Position numbers and translations under genes: made by a program | In this document: positions 1 through 7,732 of the stretch, in pieces | Layout of the letters: every line of letters starts with the position of its first letter | Position numbering within the stretch: position 1 is the first letter of the stretch | Assembly: GCA_900766575.1 (NCBI GenBank) | Contig: CAAFVW010000131.1 | Coordinates: 1-10,227, forward strand | Direction: 5' to 3' | DNA from: Lachnospiraceae bacterium | GTDB taxonomy: Bacteria; Bacillota; Clostridia; Lachnospirales; Lachnospiraceae | DNA length: 10,227 nt | Notes under the pieces: model-generated | Database searches by the model: none | Seen by the model: the letters and a program-made list of their open reading frames with translations, nothing else | Told to the model about the DNA's origin: nothing

Positions 1-1038
1 ATGCGCCTTGCCAAGATGGTCAAGTATAAGGTAGTGCCGCTGTTCGTCACCTTTATGGTATTATCCGGTATTCTGGCAATGTTCATTGACAGCATTACCG
101 TAATTCTGTTCCTGGCAGCAGTGACGATCGAACTGTCACAGTTGTTGAAGTTTAATCCGGTCCCTATGATTCTGGCAGAGGTGTTCTGCGCAAATCTGGG
201 TGGATCTGCAACCATGTGTGGTGATCCCCCTAACATTATCATTGGTACATCTCTGGGATATTCTTTTACAGAATTCCTGACCAATACCGGTGTGATCGCA
301 GGTGTATCCCTGATCGTGGTGGTAATTTATTTCTATCTGGTATTTCATAAGGAACTGCGCGCCAGTGAGGCCGCTGCGGCAGGCAGCAATCAGACCTATC
401 CGGATCCTTCGGAAGCGATCACTGATAAAAAGGGATTTATCATCAGTACGATTATTTTCCTGTGTGCGGTAGTTTTGTTGGTAACACATGCACAGACCGG
501 ACTTACGGTATCCTGCATCGGCGTGTTTATCTCTATTGTAACACTGATCGCAGCCGGCAAAGATGTGTTGAAACTGATCAAACAGATTGATTACAAGACA
601 TTATTGTTCTTTATCGGATTGTTTATGGTCGTCGGTGGTCTGGAGCAGACCGGTATCCTGAAAGTTATGGCGAACTTTATCGGAGATATCAGTAACGGCA
701 ATCTGATGCTGATGATCGCTATTATCCTGTGGATCTCTGCGATCGCCAGTGCATTTGTAGACAATATTCCTTTTGCTGCTACCATGATTCCCATTATCAG
801 CAGCCTGTCAGCAACGCAGGGCGTAGATCTGTCAATTCTGGCATGGGCGCTGGCCATGGGTACAGATATCGGTGGAAGTGCCACTCCGATCGGTGCCTCT
901 GCCAATGTCGTAGGTATTGCTACCGCGGCAAAAGCAGGTCATATGATTAAGTGGGGAAAATATTGCAAAGTTATGGCTCCTGCGACTATAATAGTAGTAG
1001 GAATCTCCATGGTAATGATCTATGTGAGATACCTGTAA
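1..1038 (+). CDS. ArsB/NhaD-type (SLC13-like, IT superfamily) ion permease, 5' partial
   Basis: C-terminal 345 residues of a polytopic membrane transporter. The frame is open from base 1 and the first ATG is probably internal. Family members are about 420-430 aa, and the visible sequence begins about where the third or fourth helix would, so roughly 80-90 residues should lie upstream. Both halves of the family's internal repeat show: D30-S-I-T followed by G67-G-S-A-T-x-C-G-D-P-P-N78, and D254-N-I-P followed by G287-T-D-I-G-G-S-A-T-P-I-G298. These are the paired unwound helix-break motifs that bind ion and substrate in this superfamily. The rest is long hydrophobic segments joined by a charged loop near residues 118-142. 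The substrate (Na+/H+, arsenite, or an organic or inorganic anion) cannot be read from sequence. The cytidylate-kinase-like gene starts 21 bp after the stop, so the two are probably cotranscribed. Confidence 0.82.
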   Translation: MRLAKMVKYKVVPLFVTFMVLSGILAMFIDSITVILFLAAVTIELSQLLKFNPVPMILAEVFCANLGGSATMCGDPPNIIIGTSLGYSFTEFLTNTGVIAGVSLIVVVIYFYLVFHKELRASEAAAAGSNQTYPDPSEAITDKKGFIISTIIFLCAVVLLVTHAQTGLTVSCIGVFISIVTLIAAGKDVLKLIKQIDYKTLLFFIGLFMVVGGLEQTGILKVMANFIGDISNGNLMLMIAIILWISAIASAFVDNIPFAATMIPIISSLSATQGVDLSILAWALAMGTDIGGSATPIGASANVVGIATAAKAGHMIKWGKYCKVMAPATIIVVGISMVMIYVRYL

Positions 1039-1059
1039 GATAGCAAGGAGGGCAGACTT

Positions 1060-1659
1060 ATGAGTGAACAACTGATTATTTCCGTCAGCCGTGAGTACGG
1101 CAGCGGTGGACATGAGATTGCACAGAAGCTGGCGGAGTATTATAAATTGCCGCTGTACGATCACAACCTGTTAGATGAGGTAGCTGCAAGCCTGAATGTG
1201 AGCAGCAGGGAGCTGGCAGAGTTTGATGAAATGAGACGTAACAAATTCCTGTACCGCAGCGTAATGGGAATGAACAGCTCTCCGGCAGACAATGTGGCCA
1301 GAATACAGTTCGATTACATAAAGAAAAAAGCGGAGGCAGGAGAATCTTTCGTGATCGTAGGACGTTGTTCCGAGATCGTGCTGAAGGATAATCCCCATCT
1401 GGTATCTATCTTCGTATTGGGAGACAGAGAGGCCAAGATCAAACGTGTCATGGAGATCTATGAACTGGATGCCCGCCGTGCGGAAGAGCGTATGATTGAG
1501 AAGGACCGCCGCAGAAAATCTTACCATAACAGCCATTGTAAGGTAAAATGGGGAGATTCCCGTAACTACGACCTGTCCATCAACAGCAGCAAGCTGGGTG
1601 TGGAAGAGACTGTGGAAGCTTTGAAGAATTACATAGACGCAAGAATCGCTCACAGATAA
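1060..1659 (+). CDS. Cytidylate kinase-like family protein (Cytidylate_kin2)
   Basis: A 199-aa soluble P-loop nucleoside/nucleotide kinase-like protein. The N-terminus I-S-V-S-R-E-Y-G-S-G-G (residues 7-17) is the atypical Walker A of the cytidylate-kinase-2 family. Y33-D-H follows in the substrate region, V98-I-V-G-R-C103 forms the second core strand, and the arginine-rich segment at 148-153 (K-D-R-R-R-K) looks like the LID. N169-Y-D-L-S-I174 is a further conserved family element. These proteins differ from the housekeeping Cmk, and their true substrate is generally unknown. The start is set by AAGGAGG about 9 bp before ATG 1060. It follows the permease by 21 bp, and a terminator-like repeat lies just downstream, so it is probably the last gene of that operon. 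Family membership is solid; the phosphate acceptor is not known. Confidence 0.85.
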   Translation: MSEQLIISVSREYGSGGHEIAQKLAEYYKLPLYDHNLLDEVAASLNVSSRELAEFDEMRRNKFLYRSVMGMNSSPADNVARIQFDYIKKKAEAGESFVIVGRCSEIVLKDNPHLVSIFVLGDREAKIKRVMEIYELDARRAEERMIEKDRRRKSYHNSHCKVKWGDSRNYDLSINSSKLGVEETVEALKNYIDARIAHR

Positions 1660-1676
1660 AATCACTAAGAGTCAAC

Positions 1677-1751
1677 AAAAATACAGAGATCATCAGTGGA
1701 AAGCATACGGAAGAAAATCCTATAGCTGCCGCAGATAGTCTCTGTATTTTT
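1677..1751 (+). terminator. Terminator-like inverted repeat with long loop
   Basis: A perfect 13-bp inverted repeat, AAAAATACAGAGA at 1677-1689 and TCTCTGTATTTTT at 1739-1751, with a 49-nt loop. The right arm runs into a T-rich tail, as in an intrinsic terminator, and it lies 18 bp after the kinase stop. The A-rich left arm would also allow weak function on the other strand. The loop is far longer than in ordinary terminators, so this could instead be a small structured RNA element. Confidence 0.5.
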
Positions 1752-1817
1752 ATTACCGTCAAATCGTTTTTTAAGGAATAATGGACAACATTTAAGCAAA
1801 TATTAAGGATTTCAGCC

Positions 1818-1846
1818 GTGACGAATACAGAAGAGTGTGGTATTAT
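1818..1846 (+). promoter_or_regulatory. Candidate sigmaA promoter for the LCP-CapA operon
   Basis: GTGACG (1818-1823, 4/6 to TTGACA), a 17-bp spacer, then TATTAT (1841-1846, 5/6 to TATAAT) preceded by TGG, which gives an extended -10 (TGn). It predicts a leader of about 35-40 nt before ATG 1891. It lies between a terminator-like repeat and the first gene of the operon, which is where a promoter is expected. Found by eye only. Confidence 0.5.
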
Positions 1847-1890
1847 CCTAAGAAGAATATGCAATAGTGTGTTTGGAAAAGAGGTACGAA

Positions 1891-3330
1891 ATGAGTGACA
1901 GAGAAAAAAACTCCATTCAGGAGATGGAAGATATACAAAAGGGCCTGGAAGCCTTTTTGCAGCAGGAAATGCAGGAGATGAAGGCATCGGACACAGGACG
2001 GCAGACCACTGGGCGATCAGCTCCGCAGATGTACGATATGAAGGAAGAAGATGAGGAAGAGGAGGAACTGGATGTGATCAGATCCGACAGCAGAGAGAGA
2101 TCCCGGGAAGATTATGCAGAAGACTGGGACGATCCTGCATATCGTAAGAGACAGGCAGCCCGCAGAGAGACAGCACGCCGGGAAGCAGAGAACCGCAGAA
2201 GACAGGAAGATTATGCGGATGACTATGAGGATTACGAGGAAGACTACAAAGATTATAATGATAGAAAACGCTCCGGAAGGAAAGCCGACAGGAGCGAGGA
2301 GACAGATACGAGAGCAGATAAGAAGAACCGGAAGAGTAATAAAAAAGCTGCCAGGGGCAGAAGAAAGAAAAAGTCAGGATTTAAGCGTTTCCTGATTGCC
2401 GTGGCACTGATCGTAGTATTTCTGGCAGCAGGACTGTATGTTCTGGTAGGCAAGGTCTACGGGGAGATGAACTACGAAGAGATCACCTCCGTAGCTTCCT
2501 CACCCATGAAGGAAGAGGGTGTGACCAATATCCTGCTGATCGGTAACGACTCCCGTGAAAACGGGGAAGATGGCAGATCGGATGCGATGATCCTGTTGTC
2601 CATCAGCAACAAGACCAAAAAAATCTACATGACATCCCTGCTCCGTGATATGTATGTGGATATACCGGGACATAAGGGCAACCGTCTGAATGCTGCCTAT
2701 TCTTATGGCGGCGCAGAGCTTTTGATGGAGACCATTGAGCAGAATTTCGACATTCATATTAACCGCTATGTGTTGGTGAACTTTGAGGCATTTGCAAATC
2801 TTGTGGATGCTGTCGGTGGTGTGGATCTGGAACTGAGCAGCAAGGAAGTGGAATATGTCAATGGTTACCTGGTAGAATATAATATTCTGTTGGGAAGACC
2901 GGAAGGTACAGACTATTTTGCCGATACCTCAGGAGGTATGGTACATCTGAACGGACCGCAGGCACTGGCTTATTGCAGAAACCGTTATATCGGTACGGAT
3001 TTCGGCAGAACCGAGCGCCAGAGAAAGGTACTGGCAGAAGTCATCCATAAGCTGCCCAAGGGCATCCTGACCAATCCCAAGGGATTGATTGACGGACTGA
3101 TGCCGAACCTGACTACAAATCTTACCCAGGCGGAGTGCTATCAGTTAGGCCTTATGGCACCGAAGTTTGTGACTTATGATATTATTCAGAACAGCATTCC
3201 GCTGGAAGGTACTTACAAGGATGCGACCATTCGTGAGATGGCTGTACTGGAAGTGGATTTTGAAGCCAACAAGAAGTTCTTGCAGGAGAATCTGTATGGA
3301 GAGGGAGACAGCACTTCCACAGCGGAATGA
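1891..3330 (+). CDS. LCP (LytR-CpsA-Psr) family cell-wall glycopolymer transferase
   Basis: A 479-aa type II membrane protein. LCP enzymes move undecaprenyl-phosphate-linked glycopolymers (teichoic acids, capsule) onto peptidoglycan outside the membrane. Residues 1-165 are a cytoplasmic, very charged region: an acidic run near 51-60, then alternating acidic/tyrosine and arginine-rich stretches. A K/R-rich anchor precedes a single transmembrane helix at about 166-190. The extracellular LCP domain follows from about 211: N213-I-L-L-I-G-N-D220-S-R222, S230-D231-A-M, L251-R252-D253, and G372-R373-T-E-R376-Q377. These match the family's conserved Asp/Arg residues for the polyprenyl-phosphate substrate and metal. 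ATG 1891 is preferred over an in-frame GTG at 1867 because GAGGT lies 6 bp before it. The CapA gene follows after 47 bp. The polymer transferred is not determined. Confidence 0.9.
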   Translation: MSDREKNSIQEMEDIQKGLEAFLQQEMQEMKASDTGRQTTGRSAPQMYDMKEEDEEEEELDVIRSDSRERSREDYAEDWDDPAYRKRQAARRETARREAENRRRQEDYADDYEDYEEDYKDYNDRKRSGRKADRSEETDTRADKKNRKSNKKAARGRRKKKSGFKRFLIAVALIVVFLAAGLYVLVGKVYGEMNYEEITSVASSPMKEEGVTNILLIGNDSRENGEDGRSDAMILLSISNKTKKIYMTSLLRDMYVDIPGHKGNRLNAAYSYGGAELLMETIEQNFDIHINRYVLVNFEAFANLVDAVGGVDLELSSKEVEYVNGYLVEYNILLGRPEGTDYFADTSGGMVHLNGPQALAYCRNRYIGTDFGRTERQRKVLAEVIHKLPKGILTNPKGLIDGLMPNLTTNLTQAECYQLGLMAPKFVTYDIIQNSIPLEGTYKDATIREMAVLEVDFEANKKFLQENLYGEGDSTSTAE

Positions 3331-3377
3331 TGTGACAGCTCCTTGCAACGTTGATTGAAAATGAGGGGAGAACGCTT

Positions 3378-4625
3378 ATGGAGCAGCGAAAGAAGGTGCT
3401 TACAGCGGTATTCTGTACAGCGGCGCTGATCATGCTGGGTGGGTGCGGAGATGATCTGACCCAGCAAGTCTATGTCCCTGGACGGGAAGAGCTTGCGCAG
3501 CCCATCGGAGGTTATAGCCCAGAGGAACCGATGGAGCCTGTAGTGGAAAACTCCGGGGAACTATCTCAGCCCGATACAACATCGGATGGAGAGAATATTA
3601 TCGTACCGGAGGCATCCGCCGATCAGAATATTTTTGCAGATAACCTCTATACGATTACGATCTCCGCAGCAGGGGATGTGACTCTTGGAACCCATCAGGA
3701 GCAGGATTATGGTTCTTCCTTTCGCCAGGCTTATGACCAGGCGGAGGATGAAGGTTACTTTTTTGAAAATGTCAGGGATATTTTTGCAGAGGATACTATG
3801 ACGATTGTGAATCTGGAAGGTCCGCTGACTACATCGACCCAGATGCGCGAGGGGCAGACCTATTGCATCAAAGGCGATCCGGCCTATGCACATCTGCTGA
3901 CGCTGGGCAGTATTGAAGCAGTCAGCTTTGCCAACAATCATCGCCTGGATTATGGGGAACAGGGAAGTCAGGATACGATCGCCGCGCTGGAGCAGGAAGG
4001 GATTGTATATGCCTATGATAAAACGACAGGGGTATATGAGATTCCGGACAGTGCAGCGGCCCACAATGGAGAACGGAATCTGAAAATAGGAATCATCTCT
4101 GTGAATGAAGTGGAATGGGGTTCTCAGGTAGAAAAGCTGATTCAGAATAATATTGAGACTCTGCGGGAGCAGAATGTGGATCTGATCCTGGTATGTTGTC
4201 ACTGGGGGATTGAAAAGGATACTGTACCGGAGAATTACCAGCAGGTGCTGGGCAGAAAATGTATCGACTGGGGTGCGGATCTGGTCATCGGTCATCATCC
4301 GCATGTGCTTCAGGGAATTGAGGAATATAAGGGCAGATATATTGTCTACAGCCTTGCAAATTTCTGCTTTGGAGCCAACCGGAATCCGGCGGATAAAGAT
4401 ACCATGATCTTTCAACAGACCTTTACCTTCGAGAACGGGCAAAAGAAAGAGGATCAGAATGCCCGGATCATCCCCTGTCTGGTAAGTTCCGTAAAGACGA
4501 GGAATGATTTCCGGCCGACACCGGCAACGGGCGAGGATAAGGAAAGAATTCTGCAGCGTATGAAGGAGTATAGCAAGGGATACGGTGTGGAATTTGATGA
4601 CAATGGTGGAATTGTTGTGAATTAA
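3378..4625 (+). CDS. CapA/PgsA-family (PGA_cap) lipoprotein, metallophosphatase-like fold
   Basis: A 415-aa secreted lipoprotein. The N-terminus has K5-K6, a hydrophobic stretch and the lipobox L20-G-G-C23, so it should be lipid-anchored at Cys23. A low-complexity Glu/Pro/Ser linker (about 25-90) is followed by a CapA domain: A97-A-G-D100-V-T-L-G-T-H106, N145-L-E-G148, A185-N-N-H188-R-L-D191, C-C-H275-W-G277 and I304-G-H-H307-P-H309-V-L-Q312. The Asp, Asn and His residues match the dinuclear-metal positions of calcineurin-like phosphoesterases, to which PGA_cap is related. Relatives act in poly-gamma-glutamate capsule synthesis, but many have no proven role. ATG 3378 has AGGGGAG 7 bp upstream; an upstream in-frame TTG (3351) has no such site. 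It probably shares a transcript with the LCP gene, suggesting joint work on an envelope polymer. Confidence 0.87.
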   Translation: MEQRKKVLTAVFCTAALIMLGGCGDDLTQQVYVPGREELAQPIGGYSPEEPMEPVVENSGELSQPDTTSDGENIIVPEASADQNIFADNLYTITISAAGDVTLGTHQEQDYGSSFRQAYDQAEDEGYFFENVRDIFAEDTMTIVNLEGPLTTSTQMREGQTYCIKGDPAYAHLLTLGSIEAVSFANNHRLDYGEQGSQDTIAALEQEGIVYAYDKTTGVYEIPDSAAAHNGERNLKIGIISVNEVEWGSQVEKLIQNNIETLREQNVDLILVCCHWGIEKDTVPENYQQVLGRKCIDWGADLVIGHHPHVLQGIEEYKGRYIVYSLANFCFGANRNPADKDTMIFQQTFTFENGQKKEDQNARIIPCLVSSVKTRNDFRPTPATGEDKERILQRMKEYSKGYGVEFDDNGGIVVN

Positions 4626-4695
4626 TGTGGATGAAAGCGGTTAGTATCATGGAGAGTGTTGATAATTTACATGAAAATGGAAGGAACTGTGGACA

Positions 4696-5583
4696 GTGGA
4701 GAAAGCATTTAAATTAGACTTTATCAATGATAAAACAGGAAGTCTGTATGTGAACTGCTGTGGATGTTCCCAGACGGAACCGCTGCATAGCTTCGGACCG
4801 GCATCCAAGCCCCATTATCTGATTCACTATGTCCTGAGCGGTAGGGGGCATTTCCGGTTTCACGACAAGGAATACCAGTTGGAGGCAGGGTACGGTTTCC
4901 TGATCCAGCCCAACGAACTGGCTTTTTATCAGGCGGATGCGAAAGAACCCTGGAGTTATCTGTGGGTAGGGTTCGCCGGAAGCCGGGCGGAAGAGTATTT
5001 ACACAGCATGGGATTGTCGGACCGGCATCCGATCTTTGCCTGTGATAAATCAGAAGAATTGTACTCTATTGTCCGGGATATGATGGAGCACAATACTTTT
5101 GGCATTGCGGATGATCTGCGCCGGAATGGACTGCTGGGAGTGTTTCTGTCTGTGATTGCGGACAGCGCCGGTGTGGTGGCGAGAGAGGAAGAGGATAAGG
5201 GCAACCAGTATGTGAAAAAAGCGGTTTCTTTTATCCAGAGCAACTATTGTAACCCGATCAAGGTCACAGATGTGGCGGATTATGTGTGCATCAACCGCAG
5301 TTATTTATATACGCTGTTCCAGAATTATCTGGGGATGTCACCCCAGCAATTCCTCACGACATTCCGCATTACCAAGGCCAGGGAACTGTTGGAATCGACC
5401 AATTATCCTATCGAGAGTATTGCCTTATCCTGCGGTTATAGTGACGCGTTGGTATTTACCAAAGCGTTCCACGCCATGAAAGGGGTGTCTCCGTCCAAAT
5501 ATCGTAAGGAGAGTCACAAGGAGAGCACAAAAGAGCAGCTCCAGGAGGTTGAGGGCTTGATTGCCCAACTATTGAAACCGTAA
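4696..5583 (+). CDS. AraC-family transcriptional regulator (cupin + HTH)
   Basis: A 295-aa transcription factor. Residues about 15-150 form an AraC-type cupin ligand-binding domain, with H31-S-F-G-P-A, P39-H-Y-L-I-H-Y-V-L-S-G-R-G and G65-Y-G-F-L-I-Q-P. This resembles sugar-responsive MsmR/RafR-type regulators of Firmicutes. Residues about 170-272 hold the paired HTH domain, with helices near 187-206 and 237-258 and the family signature A245-x-S-x-G-Y-S (C-G-Y-S-D at 246-250) through F254-T-K-A-F to S265-P-S-K-Y-R. Translation starts at GTG: an in-frame stop at 4672 leaves no upstream ATG in frame, and AAGGA sits about 10 bp before. It stands alone, 70 bp after capA with no clear terminator between, and it ends at a strong terminator. 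No sugar-transport genes are adjacent, so its targets are unknown. Confidence 0.88.
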   Translation: MEKAFKLDFINDKTGSLYVNCCGCSQTEPLHSFGPASKPHYLIHYVLSGRGHFRFHDKEYQLEAGYGFLIQPNELAFYQADAKEPWSYLWVGFAGSRAEEYLHSMGLSDRHPIFACDKSEELYSIVRDMMEHNTFGIADDLRRNGLLGVFLSVIADSAGVVAREEEDKGNQYVKKAVSFIQSNYCNPIKVTDVADYVCINRSYLYTLFQNYLGMSPQQFLTTFRITKARELLESTNYPIESIALSCGYSDALVFTKAFHAMKGVSPSKYRKESHKESTKEQLQEVEGLIAQLLKP

Positions 5584-5604
5584 AGCGAAAGTACAACACC
5601 ATTA

Positions 5605-5640
5605 AAAATGCCCATTCATGGAAATATGAATGGGCATTTT
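5605..5640. terminator. Bidirectional intrinsic terminator
   Basis: A perfect 15-bp stem, AAAATGCCCATTCAT (5605-5619) and ATGAATGGGCATTTT (5626-5640), with a 6-nt loop. It is A-rich on the left and T-rich on the right, so it can terminate both strands. It sits 21 bp after the AraC stop and 7 bp beyond the convergent MCP stop. Confidence 0.92.
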
Positions 5641-5647
5641 CATGTGG

Positions 5648-7732
5648 TTACAGGTTATTCTCTACATATTCCAGAATATAGAAGTTATCCTCCGGCATCT
5701 GACAGCCTACAATGTACAGGCCGTTGTCATCGGAGCAGCGAATGATACGTCCCTCCAGTACGCTGTGATTTGGAAGTGCAAAATCATGAATTGTGACAAT
5801 GATCGTGGCATCTTTGCTCTGGGAGAAAATCTTGTCCGTAGCCAGGAAAGCGAAGCCGTTGGCGCTGATATTATCCATGGTAGCTGCATATTCTTTGTCG
5901 GAATTCTTGAATTTAATGGTACATGCATTGTTGATGTCCATACGAGGGTACTTCCGGCGGTTATTGATTCTGGGTCTGGTCGTGATCGTAATCTTAAAGG
6001 TATGATTGCCATCTGCGGGATCTGGAGTAATCGTTGCCTTGTCCCAGCAATACAGAATATTTCCTGCGGTAATCTGCAGTTTGCAGGGAGCCGCACCTGT
6101 TAATACCAGTTCCTTCTGACAGGATACCATTAAACCTTCAGGAATCTGCTGAATCAGTTCTCCAAGATATTCGGTATCTCCCTGTTCCGTTAATTGCAAT
6201 CCGAACTTCATACCGGGCTGAATATCTTCGATTCCCATGAATCCGCCGATACCCAGATCGCACATCATGTTCTCCATGACATCCTCTATGGTGTTGATGT
6301 TATCAGAGGTTTCCTGATATTTACTGAGCATACGTTCACTGGTCTGACTGGAATGTGCGATGCAGCCGGTGATGGTCTCCACGATATTGGATACCTGCTC
6401 CATGTTGGATACCAGTTGAGTGTTGGAACTTTCCACTTCTTTAATTGCATTATCGACAACCTGGATATGATTGCCGAGCTGTGCGGAATCGGCAGCGATC
6501 TGATTTACATTGTCACCGGTCTGCGTTACTTTTTCCAGAGTAATCTGAATCAGCTTCAGAGTCTCCTCGATAGAAGCGGTCATTTTGGCGGAAGTAGCAT
6601 CCAGACGGGAGAGTGCTTCTCTGATCTGTCCGGAAGAAGCATGCGTTTCGGTACTTAAAGTACGGATCTGATCAGCAACCACAGCAAAGCCTTTGCCTGC
6701 TTCCCCGGCTCTGGCGGCTTCGATGGAAGCGTTCAGTGCCAGTAGGTTTGTCTGGTTTGTGATCTTTTCGATCGTACCGGTCTCCTGTTTTACCATGTCG
6801 AATTCCTGTTGGAAGTTCTTCAGGACATTTTCCAGCTCGGTGGAAAGCTCTGACATTGTCGTAGCGGTGTTTACCAGGCTCTTCAGGTCCTCGGCACTGA
6901 CACTGGAATGGGATTGGGTCTTTTCTACCAGGTTTATCATTTCACTCATCAGAGCAACCACGTTTTCTACCTGCGCACGGATATCAGAGGTCATCTGTGT
7001 GGAAGAAGTGGTACGATCCTGCAACATATTATTATTATCGGTCAGTTCGTTCATGCCCAGCATAACGATATCGGAACCGTGCTTGTTTTCGGAAGCCAGC
7101 TCTCTGACAACGGTAATGCCGTCCAAAATGGTATTGCTGGAGGTCTTGACCTGTTCCACAGTAGTCACGACTCTGTGCAGGTCAGCCTTGATGCTGTCGG
7201 TCATGGCACCATCGGATTCGTTCAGATGGCGGATGGACATGACGTAGCAGATGTAGCAGAGGATGATACAGGACAACTGCAGCTGATAGTTTTTCATATC
7301 GGTAGCACTGTTGTAGCCCAGCATGTAACGGTAGACAGCGGCTCCGATAATGATCGCGGAATTGGCAATGCCGCAGTGAATCATAAATTTCTTGTTCTTA
7401 TACAATACCAACAGGCTTGTCACCGGCAGAATATAAGTAAAAGCAATCGGAGACGCAGTGGTACAGATCACGAAGGTATAAAAGATGCCGTAACCGATAA
7501 CCAGGTCATGACGGTATAATTCGGTAGCCCATCCTTTTGTGCGCAGCAGAATTTCACCAAAAAGTAACGGCAGCCAGCACAATATCAGGAAAATGATATA
7601 GGAAGTGGTGGGGTATAATCCGCCCGCGGCATCAGAACCGTAGTTGGCACTCAGCAAAACCGCAAAAACGATCCAGATCTTGCGGGCTCTGCGATTGGCT
7701 TTTTCTTTGAAGACATTTTCATCGTATGTCAT
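5648..7732 (-). CDS. Methyl-accepting chemotaxis protein with C-terminal PilZN-PilZ (YcgR-like) c-di-GMP module
   Basis: A 694-aa chemoreceptor. About six hydrophobic helices lie within residues 19-170, with no sizeable extracellular domain, so sensing is probably in or at the membrane. No clear HAMP domain is seen. A long coiled coil runs from about 180 to 490. Its hairpin tip, I324-T-N-Q-T-N-L-L-A-L-N-A-S-I-E-A-A-R-A, is the conserved CheA/CheW-contacting sequence. Residues about 497-585 resemble the N-terminal domain of Gram-positive YcgR. A PilZ domain follows, with the c-di-GMP motifs R593-K-Y-P-R597 (RxxxR) and N621-I-S623-A-N-G626 (D/NxSxxG). Both PilZ motifs are intact, so c-di-GMP binding is expected. 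The ATG at 7732 has AGGAGG 8 bp upstream and overlaps the esterase stop as ATGA; an upstream in-frame TTG at 7753 is inside that ribosome-site region. The ligand is unknown. Confidence 0.92.
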   Translation of the reverse strand: MTYDENVFKEKANRRARKIWIVFAVLLSANYGSDAAGGLYPTTSYIIFLILCWLPLLFGEILLRTKGWATELYRHDLVIGYGIFYTFVICTTASPIAFTYILPVTSLLVLYKNKKFMIHCGIANSAIIIGAAVYRYMLGYNSATDMKNYQLQLSCIILCYICYVMSIRHLNESDGAMTDSIKADLHRVVTTVEQVKTSSNTILDGITVVRELASENKHGSDIVMLGMNELTDNNNMLQDRTTSSTQMTSDIRAQVENVVALMSEMINLVEKTQSHSSVSAEDLKSLVNTATTMSELSTELENVLKNFQQEFDMVKQETGTIEKITNQTNLLALNASIEAARAGEAGKGFAVVADQIRTLSTETHASSGQIREALSRLDATSAKMTASIEETLKLIQITLEKVTQTGDNVNQIAADSAQLGNHIQVVDNAIKEVESSNTQLVSNMEQVSNIVETITGCIAHSSQTSERMLSKYQETSDNINTIEDVMENMMCDLGIGGFMGIEDIQPGMKFGLQLTEQGDTEYLGELIQQIPEGLMVSCQKELVLTGAAPCKLQITAGNILYCWDKATITPDPADGNHTFKITITTRPRINNRRKYPRMDINNACTIKFKNSDKEYAATMDNISANGFAFLATDKIFSQSKDATIIVTIHDFALPNHSVLEGRIIRCSDDNGLYIVGCQMPEDNFYILEYVENNL

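Noticed and set aside
1867..1890. GTG start giving a longer LCP protein
   Set aside because: No ribosome site before it, while GAGGT is well placed for ATG 1891.
3561..4442. Long minus-strand open frame (about 290 codons) inside capA
   Set aside because: Antisense to a clearly conserved CapA domain; the translation has no recognisable domain.
4671..4712. Short out-of-frame ATG reading frame overlapping the AraC start
   Set aside because: Only 13 codons, with no well-placed ribosome site; probably chance.
6908..7519. Plus-strand open frame of about 200 codons inside the MCP gene
   Set aside because: Antisense to the well-supported chemoreceptor; no domain or convincing ribosome site.
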